Origin: Fusibacter tunisiensis
GTDB lineage: Bacteria > Bacillota > Clostridia > Peptostreptococcales > Acidaminobacteraceae
Length of the DNA stretch: 64,000 nt
Direction: 5' to 3'
NCBI RefSeq assembly: GCF_016908355.1
Contig: NZ_JAFBDT010000011.1
Coordinates: 1 to 64,000, forward strand
Made by a program: the position numbers and the translations under genes. The notes beneath the pieces were generated by a model, which did not search any database, was not told where the DNA came from, and saw only the letters and a program-made list of their open reading frames with translations. The stretch's first letter is position 1. Each line of letters starts with the position of its first letter. Positions 1-7,556 of the stretch are shown piece after piece.

Positions 1-201
1 AAGGTTAAGGCTGTAGTGACCAGTAGCTTCAAGTCCCACTTTAATTTTATCTTTAGATACATTAGGGATGGCTTCTAATAAAGTATTGAATCCATTGAGA
101 GTATTAGGGATGGTGAAAACATCCTTGATGACTTCACCGTCAGAATTAACGATAAAGCAGTCGTGCTTATCTTTGGCAACATCAATGCCAATATAAATCA
201 T
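1..201 (-). mobile_element. IS110-family transposase, N-terminal part (cut by window edge)
   Basis: Reading the minus strand from the ATG at 201 gives 67 residues beginning MIYIGIDVAKDKHDCF and later containing GLEATGHY. This is the RuvC-like DEDD catalytic domain that opens IS110-family transposases: Asp7 in GIDVAKD is the first acidic residue and the Glu in GLEATG the second. An AAGGATGTG ribosome binding site sits just upstream of the start. The gene runs off the left edge, so I cannot say whether it is intact. IS110 enzymes act with a structured noncoding RNA made from the element's own flank, here the region up to about 400. Confidence 0.88.
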
Positions 202-400
202 AAAATCACATCCTTTTTAAAAAGTTGGCTGTGGTTCCACATGGTTCTATGTTATGTATCCTTGCCCTAGATCAAACGTCAAAGCGTTATCTAACTTATC
301 AACAAAAAAACATAGATATGTGGTTGGAGCCTCAAAGAAACAGTCAAGCTGTAGGTGATGAAACCAATCCACAACACTATGTTAATTATATCGTATAAGA
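202..400 (-). other. Noncoding end of IS110 element, candidate bridge-RNA region
   Basis: This stretch lies upstream of the transposase start and holds no credible gene. It contains two nested inverted repeats: CCACAT (237-242) with ATGTGG (318-323), and CTATGT (247-252) with ACATAG (310-315), which together would fold a long imperfect stem. In the IS110 subgroup the bridge RNA is known to be encoded in the noncoding end upstream of the transposase, so position and fold both fit. The outer boundary of the element is not visible because IS110 elements lack clear terminal repeats; 400 is only an estimate. Confidence 0.4.
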
Positions 401-451
401 AAGGATAATGACCGTAACTTGACTACGAGTTCATTATACAAGGTGATTGAT

Positions 452-1348
452 ATGGATTTTAGACAACTGGAGGCATTTATAAATGTCGCCAAATATAAAA
501 ATTTTTCAAAAGCAGGTAAAGCCCTTTATCTTTCCCAACCCACCATCAGTTTGCACATTGCAAACCTAGAAAAGGAGCTTTCAGTCTCACTCTTTGATCG
601 AACTTCAAAAGAGGTCAATCTCACACCTGTTGGCAAAGAATTTCTGACTTATGCTTTAGATATGATTAACACCAAAAATAAAGCCTTGCATCACTTGGTC
701 AATGCGGAAAGTGCAATTCAAGGAAGCATTCAAATTTCCACTTCAACAACCCCCAGTATCGTCGTCCTACCTGCCGCTTTAAAAGCTTTTAGGCAAAGGC
801 ACCCTGATGTTCGATTCGTCATTGAGGAAAAAAGTTCCACATTAATCCTTGAAGATGTCTGTTCCCATACTTCTGATATTGGAATTGTAGGGATGAAAGT
901 GGAAAATGACCGTTTTCATGCAACCCATCTCTATGATGATGAAATTGTTTTCATAAGCGCAAAAAACGCCCCACTTAAGGGCGTTGTAGACATACTCGAA
1001 GCGTCAAAATACAATATGATTGGACGTACTGAAAAATCAGGAACACGTTTGGATCTTGAACGCACAATGGTAGAGCAAGGTATGGATACTTCACTTCTTG
1101 ACAACATACTTGAAGTGGACAACATGAATCTTATTTTTAAATTGGTTTCAGAAAACGTAGGCTTTTCCTATACCTCAAAAAGCATATATAACTGTTATAA
1201 GGACATCCTGCCAATTCAAACATTTGAAATCAAGGGGCTCAAACTCATTCGCGAGATTTATTTGCTCACAAGTAAAAAAAGAACCCAATCTCCTGCAGTG
1301 GATGATTTCGTCAATTTGTTGAAGGCAATGGAAATGCCTAACTGTTAG
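452..1348 (+). CDS. LysR-family transcriptional regulator
   Basis: A 298-residue LysR protein. Residues 1-60 form the winged helix-turn-helix (MDFRQLEAFINVAKYKNFSK, then LSQPTISLHIANLE) and residues about 90-298 form the periplasmic-binding-like effector domain. The start at 452 is preferred over an upstream TTG at 419 because AAGGTGAT lies directly before the ATG and the protein then begins exactly where LysR proteins normally do. The N-terminus resembles the clostridial LysR subgroup annotated as selenium-metabolism-associated, but no selenium gene is visible nearby, so the effector is unknown. The 3' end overlaps the convergent yjbQ by four bases. Confidence 0.85.
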   Translation: MDFRQLEAFINVAKYKNFSKAGKALYLSQPTISLHIANLEKELSVSLFDRTSKEVNLTPVGKEFLTYALDMINTKNKALHHLVNAESAIQGSIQISTSTTPSIVVLPAALKAFRQRHPDVRFVIEEKSSTLILEDVCSHTSDIGIVGMKVENDRFHATHLYDDEIVFISAKNAPLKGVVDILEASKYNMIGRTEKSGTRLDLERTMVEQGMDTSLLDNILEVDNMNLIFKLVSENVGFSYTSKSIYNCYKDILPIQTFEIKGLKLIREIYLLTSKKRTQSPAVDDFVNLLKAMEMPNC

Positions 1349-1743
1349 CCTTCCATAATCTTCATTAAAACTTTTCTTTTCCTTGGTCCTGCAAACTCGC
1401 ACAAGAATATGGATTGAAACATTCCAAGTTCCAATCTGCCATCGTCAATGATAACTGTAAGTGAATTGCCAAAGAGAGCGGATTTCACATTTGCAGCGCT
1501 ATTGCCTTCTATGTGTGTATATTTGCCTTCTTGAGGCACCAATTCATCCATCTCAACAAGGACATCATTTTTAACGCCAGCATCATAGTTTTTATTCAAC
1601 GTTACAGCTGCCGTGGTATGTGGGACAGTGACAACTACAACGCCGTGCAATACACCACTTTGAGTCACAAAATCTTTAACCTGTTTTAGGACTTCAATCA
1701 TTTCACTTTGTTTTGAAGTCTTAATTTCTATAGATTTAAACAT
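1345..1743 (-). CDS. yjbQ: YjbQ/UPF0047 family protein
   Basis: A 132-residue protein of the YjbQ (UPF0047) family, whose members have a weak thiamine-phosphate synthase activity and otherwise unclear physiological role. The family signature is visible as VTVPHTTAAVTLN near residues 39-51 and a conserved acidic, glycine-rich C-terminal part (HIEGNSAANVKSALFGNS; DDGRLELGMFQSIFLCEFAGPR). Length matches the family (about 130-140). It starts from an ATG at 1743 with GGAGG seven bases upstream, but that ribosome binding site lies inside the 3' arm of a 20-bp inverted repeat (1744-1802). It lies downstream of arsC on the same strand. Confidence 0.85.
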   Translation of the reverse strand: MFKSIEIKTSKQSEMIEVLKQVKDFVTQSGVLHGVVVVTVPHTTAAVTLNKNYDAGVKNDVLVEMDELVPQEGKYTHIEGNSAANVKSALFGNSLTVIIDDGRLELGMFQSIFLCEFAGPRKRKVLMKIMEG

Positions 1744-1802
1744 AAGCCCACCTCCAATACTGTGATTACTTATCTCATATATACAGCATTGAGGGTGGGC
1801 TT
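1744..1802 (-). promoter_or_regulatory. Inverted repeat that would sequester the yjbQ ribosome binding site
   Basis: Arms 1744-1763 and 1783-1802 match at 17 of 20 positions around a 19-base spacer. As minus-strand RNA two of the three mismatches become G-U wobbles, leaving one C-A mismatch in a 20-bp helix. The downstream arm contains the GGAGG and ends directly at the yjbQ ATG. No U-run follows, so this is not an intrinsic terminator; translational control, RNA processing or a protein operator are the options. Confidence 0.55.
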
Positions 1803-1822
1803 AAACAATTTGTTTCGTGTTC

Positions 1823-2230
1823 TTATAACGGAATCTCTCCTGATTCTATCCTGCGAACAAGCGCTTCCACTTTATCTCGGATAAGATCTCGCGTATGACG
1901 ATAGCCTTCAATCGGGCCACCAGAAGGATCATCCAGTCCCCAATCTTCCGTATGTTTATTAGGTACATAGGGACACACCACATTACAACCCATTGTAATC
2001 AATATATCCAGTTCTTCTGGAATATCACTTAACAGCTTGGGAAAATGCCCGCTCATATCAATGCCAGCCTCCTCCATTACTGCCACTGCTAAGGGCTTAA
2101 CCTCAGGATAGGTTTCGGTTCCTGCTGAATAAGCCTCTAACACTTCCTGACCTATTGCTTTGGCCCAGCCTTCAGCCATTTGACTCCTACAAGAATTATG
2201 CACACACACAAATGCGACTTTCGCTTTCAT
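1823..2230 (-). CDS. arsC: Arsenate reductase, thioredoxin-coupled type
   Basis: A 135-residue low-molecular-weight-phosphatase-fold arsenate reductase that converts arsenate to arsenite using a disulfide cascade reset by thioredoxin. The P-loop is visible as C9-VHNSC-R15 (C-x5-R), the catalytic Asp lies in WGLDDPSGG (about 97-105), and the two further cysteines of the cascade are C82 and C86 in MGCNVVCP. Bacillus-type ArsC has the equivalent three cysteines. It is the last gene of an arsR-acr3-arsC operon on the minus strand. Because the acr3 gene between them is broken, the arsenite made here would lack its usual local exporter. Confidence 0.92.
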   Translation of the reverse strand: MKAKVAFVCVHNSCRSQMAEGWAKAIGQEVLEAYSAGTETYPEVKPLAVAVMEEAGIDMSGHFPKLLSDIPEELDILITMGCNVVCPYVPNKHTEDWGLDDPSGGPIEGYRHTRDLIRDKVEALVRRIESGEIPL

Positions 2231-2249
2231 AAAAACCTCCTATTTTAAT

Positions 2250-2758
2250 CTATTCAAACCATCCTCGTGTTCTGTTTGCAACCTTTACAAGGGTTAGCAT
2301 AACAGGAACTTCTACCAAAACCCCTACAACTGTTGCTAGGGCGGCCCCTGAATTTAGACCAAAAAGTGCTATCGCAACAGCAACTGCAAGTTCAAAGAAA
2401 TTACTGGCACCAATTAAAGCCGCTGGCGCCGCAATCTCATGTTTTAATTTCCATGCTTTTGACCAAAAATCAACCAATTTGTTACACAAGTTACTGTTAA
2501 CCCTTTTGGTTTTCGCGTTGCCCGCATGATACTTGAAAAATCCACCTTTAACATCATTGGGAAGATCATTAACCAAATGAGAATTGCAACGGGTATTGAC
2601 ACTCTCGCATACTCAAAAGTACTCAAAAATTCTGGAATTGCTGGCAGGTATTCTCCAATGAGCACACCAGCAACAATGCATAAAGCCACCCATAAAGTGA
2701 GATACCTTTCAAAGACACTCATTTCTTCTTTTACAGTTAAATCTTTTATTTTATCCAT
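2250..2758 (-). pseudogene. acr3: Arsenite efflux pump ACR3, internally deleted and frameshifted
   Basis: Two overlapping frames carry opposite ends of one ACR3 protein. The first (from ATG 2758) encodes the first about 97 residues, including the segment [21 protein letters not shown] and ending around CVTNWLI. The second encodes the last about 72 residues, with [20 protein letters not shown] and [21 protein letters not shown]3 proteins are about 350 residues, so roughly 180 residues are missing, including the transmembrane segment with the conserved cysteine needed for transport. The join lies near 2463-2480 and also changes frame. It is very unlikely to be a working pump. The start overlaps the arsR stop by eight bases. 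Confidence 0.85.
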
Positions 2759-3152
2759 CGCTAGCTCCTTTAAAATTAAGTGATAATATTTTTAGGACAC
2801 CCTCTTTATCCGTTGTAATATTCTGACATGTCAATGCTTCTTTTTGGTAAACTGAAAGTCGCCTCAGATCTTCTTGATAGACAGGTTCTTTCGTAAATTC
2901 ACCCTCCAAATAAGCAATCAAGCCAGCATGTCTTTTTACAAAAGATTTTGAAATAGAATAATGTATCCACTGCGCCTCTTTATCAGAATCTAGGGCATGT
3001 ATAGCCTTTAATTTAGATAAATGCCGCGACACATTAGACTGTGTCATCTCTAAAATCACTTCCAACTCACACACACACACAGATTGATGCATCATCACAT
3101 GTAACAAACGCAACCGGTTTAAGTCGCCAAGTGTTTTAAACAAATCAACCAT
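2751..3152 (-). CDS. arsR: ArsR-family metalloregulator of the arsenic operon
   Basis: A 133-residue ArsR/SmtB repressor. The winged helix spans about residues 5-80 with recognition helix TQSNVSRHLSKLK, and C26-V-C28 in SVCVCEL matches the arsenite-binding ELCVCDL motif of the family. A longer reading from 3188 is possible, but AGGAGG lies immediately before the ATG at 3152 and the longer version would run through the operator. It heads the arsR-acr3-arsC operon and should repress its own promoter, whose operator (3162-3191) lies just upstream. The C-terminal extension past residue 85 is longer than in the shortest ArsR proteins. Confidence 0.9.
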   Translation of the reverse strand: MVDLFKTLGDLNRLRLLHVMMHQSVCVCELEVILEMTQSNVSRHLSKLKAIHALDSDKEAQWIHYSISKSFVKRHAGLIAYLEGEFTKEPVYQEDLRRLSVYQKEALTCQNITTDKEGVLKILSLNFKGASDG

Positions 3153-3161
3153 AAAGCCTCC

Positions 3162-3191
3162 TATATGAGTATATTCGAATTCACTCATATA
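3162..3191 (-). promoter_or_regulatory. Candidate ArsR operator
   Basis: Perfect 9-bp inverted repeat TATATGAGT / ACTCATATA separated by 12 bases that are themselves centred on TTCGAA. It starts where the -10 box of the arsR promoter ends and stops 10 bases before the arsR start codon, exactly where a repressor would block transcription. Confidence 0.7.
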
Positions 3192-3219
3192 TAATACCTT
3201 TCTCTTTAATCTTGGTCAA
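3191..3219 (-). promoter_or_regulatory. Sigma-A type promoter of arsR
   Basis: On the minus strand TTGACC (3219-3214) and TATTAT (3196-3191) are separated by 17 bases. The -10 box abuts the ArsR operator. Confidence 0.7.
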
Positions 3220-3270
3220 TACTTTCCCATAAACTTTTTATACTGATTTATAAACAATTTATAAAAGCTC

Positions 3271-3299
3271 TTGTTTACCAGCTTTGCTTCTTTTATACT
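3271..3299 (+). promoter_or_regulatory. Sigma-A type promoter of the fatty acid operon
   Basis: TTGTTT (3271-3276) and TATACT (3294-3299) with a 17-base spacer, 45 bases before acpP. Upstream at 3229-3242 lies ATAAACTTTTTATA, a 14-mer that recurs before fabK at 3628-3641. Confidence 0.6.
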
Positions 3300-3343
3300 T
3301 TGGGTGTTCATACGGAAATTATATTGAATTTAGGAGGCATAAA

Positions 3344-3574
3344 ATGAGTTTTGAAAAAGTAAAAGCACTATTGGTGGATGAATTGGATTTGGATGAAAAT
3401 GAAGTAACCCTAGAGAGTGGCCTTAAAGAGGATCTCGGTGCAGACTCTTTAGATATGGTCGATCTTATTATGTCAATTGAAGACACTTTTGAAATTAAAG
3501 TTGACGAAAGCGATGCATCAACCATTAAAACTGTAGGCGACATTGTCAAGTATATTGAAAATAAAGCATCATAA
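3344..3574 (+). CDS. acpP: Acyl carrier protein
   Basis: A 76-residue acidic acyl carrier protein that holds the growing fatty acid on a phosphopantetheine arm. The arm attaches to Ser35 in the signature GADSLDMVDL. Length and the three acidic helices match bacterial AcpP. The start at 3344 follows GGAGG; an upstream in-frame extension to 3284 has no family support. It heads the fab operon and is separated from fabK by a short hairpin (3581-3610), which could let acpP be made in excess over the enzymes. Confidence 0.95.
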   Translation: MSFEKVKALLVDELDLDENEVTLESGLKEDLGADSLDMVDLIMSIEDTFEIKVDESDASTIKTVGDIVKYIENKAS

Positions 3575-3580
3575 TTATTC

Positions 3581-3610
3581 GAAAATCCAGGACTTCGGTC
3601 ATGGATTTTC
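3581..3610 (+). terminator. UUCG-capped hairpin between acpP and fabK
   Basis: GAAAATCCA and TGGATTTTC form a 9-bp stem closed by GAC-TTCG-GTC, a stable tetraloop. The following U-tract is weak, so it may be a partial terminator or an mRNA stability and processing element rather than a full stop. Confidence 0.5.
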
Positions 3611-3658
3611 TTGCATCATAAGAGAAAATAAACTTTTTATAAACAGATGGAGGCACCC

Positions 3659-4588
3659 ATGAAAACTCAACTGACAAATCTTTTGTCAATCGAATATCCC
3701 ATCATTCAGGGCGGTATGGCCTGGATATCAGATGCAGAACTTGCTTCTGCGGTTTCAAATGCGGGTGGATTGGGGGTCATAGCGGGCGGCAATGCTGAAA
3801 AAGCTTTGATTAAAAATCAAATTGATCTCATGAAATCCAAAACAAATAAACCTTACGCCTTAAACATCATGCTCCTGAGTCCCCATGCAGAAGACCTCGT
3901 AGACCTGGCAATTGAAGAACGGGTTCCTGTGGTCATTACAGGCGCTGGTAGTCCCGGAAAGCACATGGAGAGATTTCTATCTGCAGGCATTAAAGTGATT
4001 CCCGTTGTACCGACAGTTGCACTTGCCAAACGTATGGTTCAACTGGGTGCATCTGCGATAATTGCAGAAGGCACAGAAGCTGGCGGGCATGTGGGTGAAC
4101 TCACGACTATGACACTTGTGCCACAAGTCGCAGACGCTGTCTCAGTACCTGTTATTGCTGCAGGTGGTATTGCAGATGGTAGAGGTGCTGCAGCCGCTTT
4201 TTTACTCGGTGCAGAAGGCATACAAGTTGGTACCCGTTTTTTGGTGGCAAAGGAGTGCAACATACACCCTGCCTACAAGGAAATGATTTTAAAAGCCAAA
4301 GACACTTCAACTGTTGTAACTGGCAGGAGTACTGGTCATCCTGTCAGAATTCTCAAAAACAAACTCTACCGTCACTATATGGCGCTTGAAAAAAATGGCG
4401 CTTCCCCAGAGGAAATTGAGGCATTGGGGGCAGGCGCCCTGCGAAAAGCGGCTGTTTTGGGCGATATGGCCTGGGGATCGGTTATGGCAGGTCAAATTGC
4501 GGGTCTGGTACAAACTGAAGCCTCAGCGAAAGAAATTATCGAAGACATATTCACACACATGACCACTGTAATGAGGAGGAAACTATGA
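3659..4588 (+). CDS. fabK: Enoyl-ACP reductase II (FMN-dependent)
   Basis: A 309-residue TIM-barrel flavoprotein that performs the last reduction of the fatty acid elongation cycle with NAD(P)H and FMN. It is the FabK alternative to FabI found in many Firmicutes. Visible signatures are YPIIQGGMAWISDAELASAV at the N-terminus, EAGGHVGE near the middle and GGIADGRGAAAAFLLGAEG for FMN phosphate binding. The ATG at 3659 is chosen over 3647 because GGAGG lies between them. The stop overlaps the fabD start (ATGA), implying translational coupling. The nitronate monooxygenase family is related, but the fab context settles the call. Confidence 0.93.
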   Translation: MKTQLTNLLSIEYPIIQGGMAWISDAELASAVSNAGGLGVIAGGNAEKALIKNQIDLMKSKTNKPYALNIMLLSPHAEDLVDLAIEERVPVVITGAGSPGKHMERFLSAGIKVIPVVPTVALAKRMVQLGASAIIAEGTEAGGHVGELTTMTLVPQVADAVSVPVIAAGGIADGRGAAAAFLLGAEGIQVGTRFLVAKECNIHPAYKEMILKAKDTSTVVTGRSTGHPVRILKNKLYRHYMALEKNGASPEEIEALGAGALRKAAVLGDMAWGSVMAGQIAGLVQTEASAKEIIEDIFTHMTTVMRRKL

Positions 4589-5544
4589 AAATAGGTTATA
4601 TTTTTGCTGGACAAGGTTCTCAAAAACCTGGAATGGGTAAAGATTTTTACGATTCTTTCGATGCATCAAAATCCATTTACGATCGTGCAAATCTTGCTTT
4701 AGGTATAGACTTAAAGCGAATTTGTTTCGAAGGCACATTGGAAGCGCTTTCCATGACTGAAGTGACCCAGCCAGCTATACTTACAACTTCCATTGCCATG
4801 CTTAGAGCATTTGAATCTTTGACATCCGTTAACCCAGTTGCTGCTTCTGGTTTGTCCCTTGGCGAATACAGCGCTCATGTGGCATCAGGCTCTCTATCCT
4901 TTGAAGAAGCCGTTAAACTGGTTCGCAAAAGGGGCCTCTTTATGCAAGAAGCTGTTCCTGCAGGAATTGGTGGCCTTACTGCCATAACAGGATTAAACCC
5001 CATACATTATGAAGACTTAATCACAGAGGCATCTAAACACGGAAAAGTTGAAATCTCAAATATCAATTCTCCAAAGCAAATTGTTATTGGTGGTATGCAT
5101 GCTGGCCTTAAACACGCAGGCGAAGTTGCACTTAAGTTAGGCGCAAAGCGCGTGACCCCACTTTCTGTAAGCGCCCCATTTCATACATCCATGTTAAAAA
5201 ATGCCGAATTAAAATTGGAGACAGCGCTTAAAGACATTCACTTTGACGAAATGAAACTCCCTGTCGTTACAAATATCAATGGTCGACTTATCACATCCGA
5301 GCACTTGATTCCAGAATATCTTTCCAAGCAAGTTACTTCAACAGTTGAATGGGTTAAATGTATTGAATCCATGAAGGCTCTAGGGATTGATACCTTAATT
5401 GAATTTGGTCCCGGTTCTGCGCTTGGTGGATTTGTCGCAAAAATAGACCGATCCATTAAAGTGCTCTCCATTGACTCTATAGAATCACTCTATAAAGCAA
5501 TTGAAATAATTGAAGATAATAAACCTATGGTAAAAGCCATATAG
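4585..5544 (+). CDS. fabD: Malonyl-CoA:ACP transacylase
   Basis: A 319-residue transacylase that loads malonate from CoA onto AcpP. The nucleophile Ser91 lies in GLSLGEYSAH (more often GHSLGE) and the catalytic His200 in SAPFHTSML; the N-terminal oxyanion-hole motif is FAGQGSQ (residues 7-13). Size is normal for the family. It overlaps fabK by four bases and precedes fabG by 14, so it is well embedded in the operon. Confidence 0.95.
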   Translation: MKIGYIFAGQGSQKPGMGKDFYDSFDASKSIYDRANLALGIDLKRICFEGTLEALSMTEVTQPAILTTSIAMLRAFESLTSVNPVAASGLSLGEYSAHVASGSLSFEEAVKLVRKRGLFMQEAVPAGIGGLTAITGLNPIHYEDLITEASKHGKVEISNINSPKQIVIGGMHAGLKHAGEVALKLGAKRVTPLSVSAPFHTSMLKNAELKLETALKDIHFDEMKLPVVTNINGRLITSEHLIPEYLSKQVTSTVEWVKCIESMKALGIDTLIEFGPGSALGGFVAKIDRSIKVLSIDSIESLYKAIEIIEDNKPMVKAI

Positions 5545-5558
5545 AATAGGAGCCATAT

Positions 5559-6281
5559 ATGAAAACCGCTATCGTTACAGGGGCAACACGGGGCATTGGA
5601 AAAGTCATTGCCCGCCACTTATCTGACGCAGGTTACAATCTTGTCCTTAATTACAGGACGCCCTCAGATTCACTCACTCAATTCGCTGAAACTTTAAAAA
5701 CAAAAGTTCTTTTTGTTCAAGGCGATGTGAGTGACTACAACGCTGCTGAAGACCTTGTGAAAAAAGCAATTGATACATTTGGTCAAGTCGATCTTCTTGT
5801 GAACAATGCTGGCATCACCAAAGACAATCTCATCATTAGAATGTCCGAAGCTGAATTTGATTCAGTTATACAAACCAATCTCAAAGGCTCTTTTAACTGC
5901 TTAAGACACGTCGCACGTAATATGATGAAACAACGGTCAGGAAGAATCATCAACATTTCATCCGTTGTAGGACTAAAAGGCAATATTGGTCAAGCAAATT
6001 ACGCAGCTTCTAAAGCAGGTGTAATTGGACTTACCAAAACCGCCGCTCGAGAGCTTGCACCTCGGGGTGTAACCGTAAACGCTATTGCACCTGGATTTAT
6101 CAAAACTGATATGACAGACGCACTGAGTGAGAATGCAAAAAAAGCAGCTCTGTCACAGATTCCTCTCGGATCTTTTGGCTCAGCTGAAGATGTATCAAAC
6201 TTAGTTTTATTTTTAGCATCGGATCAATCCGCCTATATTACTGGGCAGATTATTCAAGTTGATGGCGGAATGGCCATATAA
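5559..6281 (+). CDS. fabG: 3-oxoacyl-ACP reductase
   Basis: A 240-residue short-chain dehydrogenase that reduces 3-oxoacyl-ACP with NADPH. The dinucleotide-binding motif TGATRGIG (7-14), the NNAG motif (82-85) and the catalytic set Ser135, Tyr148 and Lys152 are all present with standard spacing. The C-terminus GQIIQVDGGMAI is typical of FabG. It lies between fabD and fabF in the same operon, which separates it from the many other short-chain dehydrogenases. Confidence 0.95.
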   Translation: MKTAIVTGATRGIGKVIARHLSDAGYNLVLNYRTPSDSLTQFAETLKTKVLFVQGDVSDYNAAEDLVKKAIDTFGQVDLLVNNAGITKDNLIIRMSEAEFDSVIQTNLKGSFNCLRHVARNMMKQRSGRIINISSVVGLKGNIGQANYAASKAGVIGLTKTAARELAPRGVTVNAIAPGFIKTDMTDALSENAKKAALSQIPLGSFGSAEDVSNLVLFLASDQSAYITGQIIQVDGGMAI

Positions 6282-6305
6282 AACAAACCAATGGAGGTTC
6301 AAAAT

Positions 6306-7556
6306 ATGACTAAACGAATTGTTGTAACTGGAATCGGGCTTGTTACACCTATTGGAACAGGTGTTAAACCCTTTTGGGAAAATATAAAATCAGGCACTTG
6401 TGGTATGTCCCTGATTGAGTCTTTTGACACCACGAATTATAAAGTTAAAGTTGCCGGCGAAATTAAAGATTTCGATCCCACACAATGGATCGGGAAAAAA
6501 GAAGCCAAACGAATGGATCGATTCACCCAATTTTCAATTGCCGCTTCTAGACTTGCTGTTGAGGATGCTTCTCTAGAAATTACCCAGGACAACGCAGACC
6601 GTATCGGCGTTTATATGGGATGTGGTATCGGTGGACTTGATACCATACAAGATTCCTCTCATAAAATGTTTTCAAAAGGCGCTGACAGAATTTCTCCATT
6701 TTTTATCCCAATGTCAATTTCCAATATGGCTGCTGGTAATGTCTCTATAGATTTGGGCATAAAAGGCTCCTGCTTAACGTATAATACAGCTTGTGCGTCT
6801 AGTGCAAGTGCCATTGGAGAGGCCCTTAAAGATTTAAGGTGTGGCATTCATGATGTCATGTTGGCCGGTGGTACTGAAGCCTCAATTACACCACTGGGAA
6901 TTGGTGGGTTTCAGGCCATGACTGCACTTTGTGAGTCGTCCGATCCAATGCGTGCCTCAATTCCATTTGACAAAGATAGAAGTGGTTTCGTTATGGCGGA
7001 AGGTGCTGCAATGCTAGTGCTTGAGACTTTAGATCACGCTTTATCAAGAGGTGCTAAGATCTATGCTGAACTTTTGGGCTATGGTGCCACAAGTGATGCG
7101 CACCATATTACAACTCCAGCACCTGGTGGTGAAGGCGGTTCACGTGCTATGAAGGCAGCATTAAGAGATGCAGGCTTAACACCTGAGGATATTGGATACA
7201 TTAACGCGCACGGTACCAGTACACCCTATAACGATATTTTTGAAACAGCCGCGATTAAATCAGCATTTGGTCCGTATGCTTACAAAGTTCCAGTTTCCTC
7301 AACAAAATCCATGACCGGACATCTTCTTGGCGCAGCCGGAGGCGTTGAGTCAGCGGTCTGTGCTTTGGCATTACAAAACGGGTTCATACCCGCAACAATC
7401 AACTTCAACGAAGCAGATCCTGAGTGTGATCTAGACTATGTTCCAAACCTTGGACGCGAAGCAAATATAAGTTACGCGCTCACAAACTCCCTAGGTTTCG
7501 GGGGGCACAATGCCACATTAATTTTCGGGAAATATCCCCTAGGAGATGCGCTATGA
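6306..7556 (+). CDS. fabF: 3-oxoacyl-ACP synthase II
   Basis: A 416-residue condensing enzyme that extends acyl-ACP with malonyl-ACP. The catalytic triad is Cys163 (YNTACASSAS), His302 (NAHGTSTPYND) and His339 (SMTGHLLGAAGG). The start at 6306 follows a GGAGG; reading from 6291 would put that ribosome binding site inside the gene. It overlaps fabZ by four bases. No fabH or acetyl-CoA carboxylase genes accompany this cluster, so initiation functions must lie elsewhere. Confidence 0.96.
   Translation: MTKRIVVTGIGLVTPIGTGVKPFWENIKSGTCGMSLIESFDTTNYKVKVAGEIKDFDPTQWIGKKEAKRMDRFTQFSIAASRLAVEDASLEITQDNADRIGVYMGCGIGGLDTIQDSSHKMFSKGADRISPFFIPMSISNMAAGNVSIDLGIKGSCLTYNTACASSASAIGEALKDLRCGIHDVMLAGGTEASITPLGIGGFQAMTALCESSDPMRASIPFDKDRSGFVMAEGAAMLVLETLDHALSRGAKIYAELLGYGATSDAHHITTPAPGGEGGSRAMKAALRDAGLTPEDIGYINAHGTSTPYNDIFETAAIKSAFGPYAYKVPVSSTKSMTGHLLGAAGGVESAVCALALQNGFIPATINFNEADPECDLDYVPNLGREANISYALTNSLGFGGHNATLIFGKYPLGDAL

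Noticed and set aside
419-451. TTG start 11 codons upstream for the LysR gene
   Set aside because: The ATG at 452 has a proper ribosome binding site and begins with the standard LysR N-terminus.
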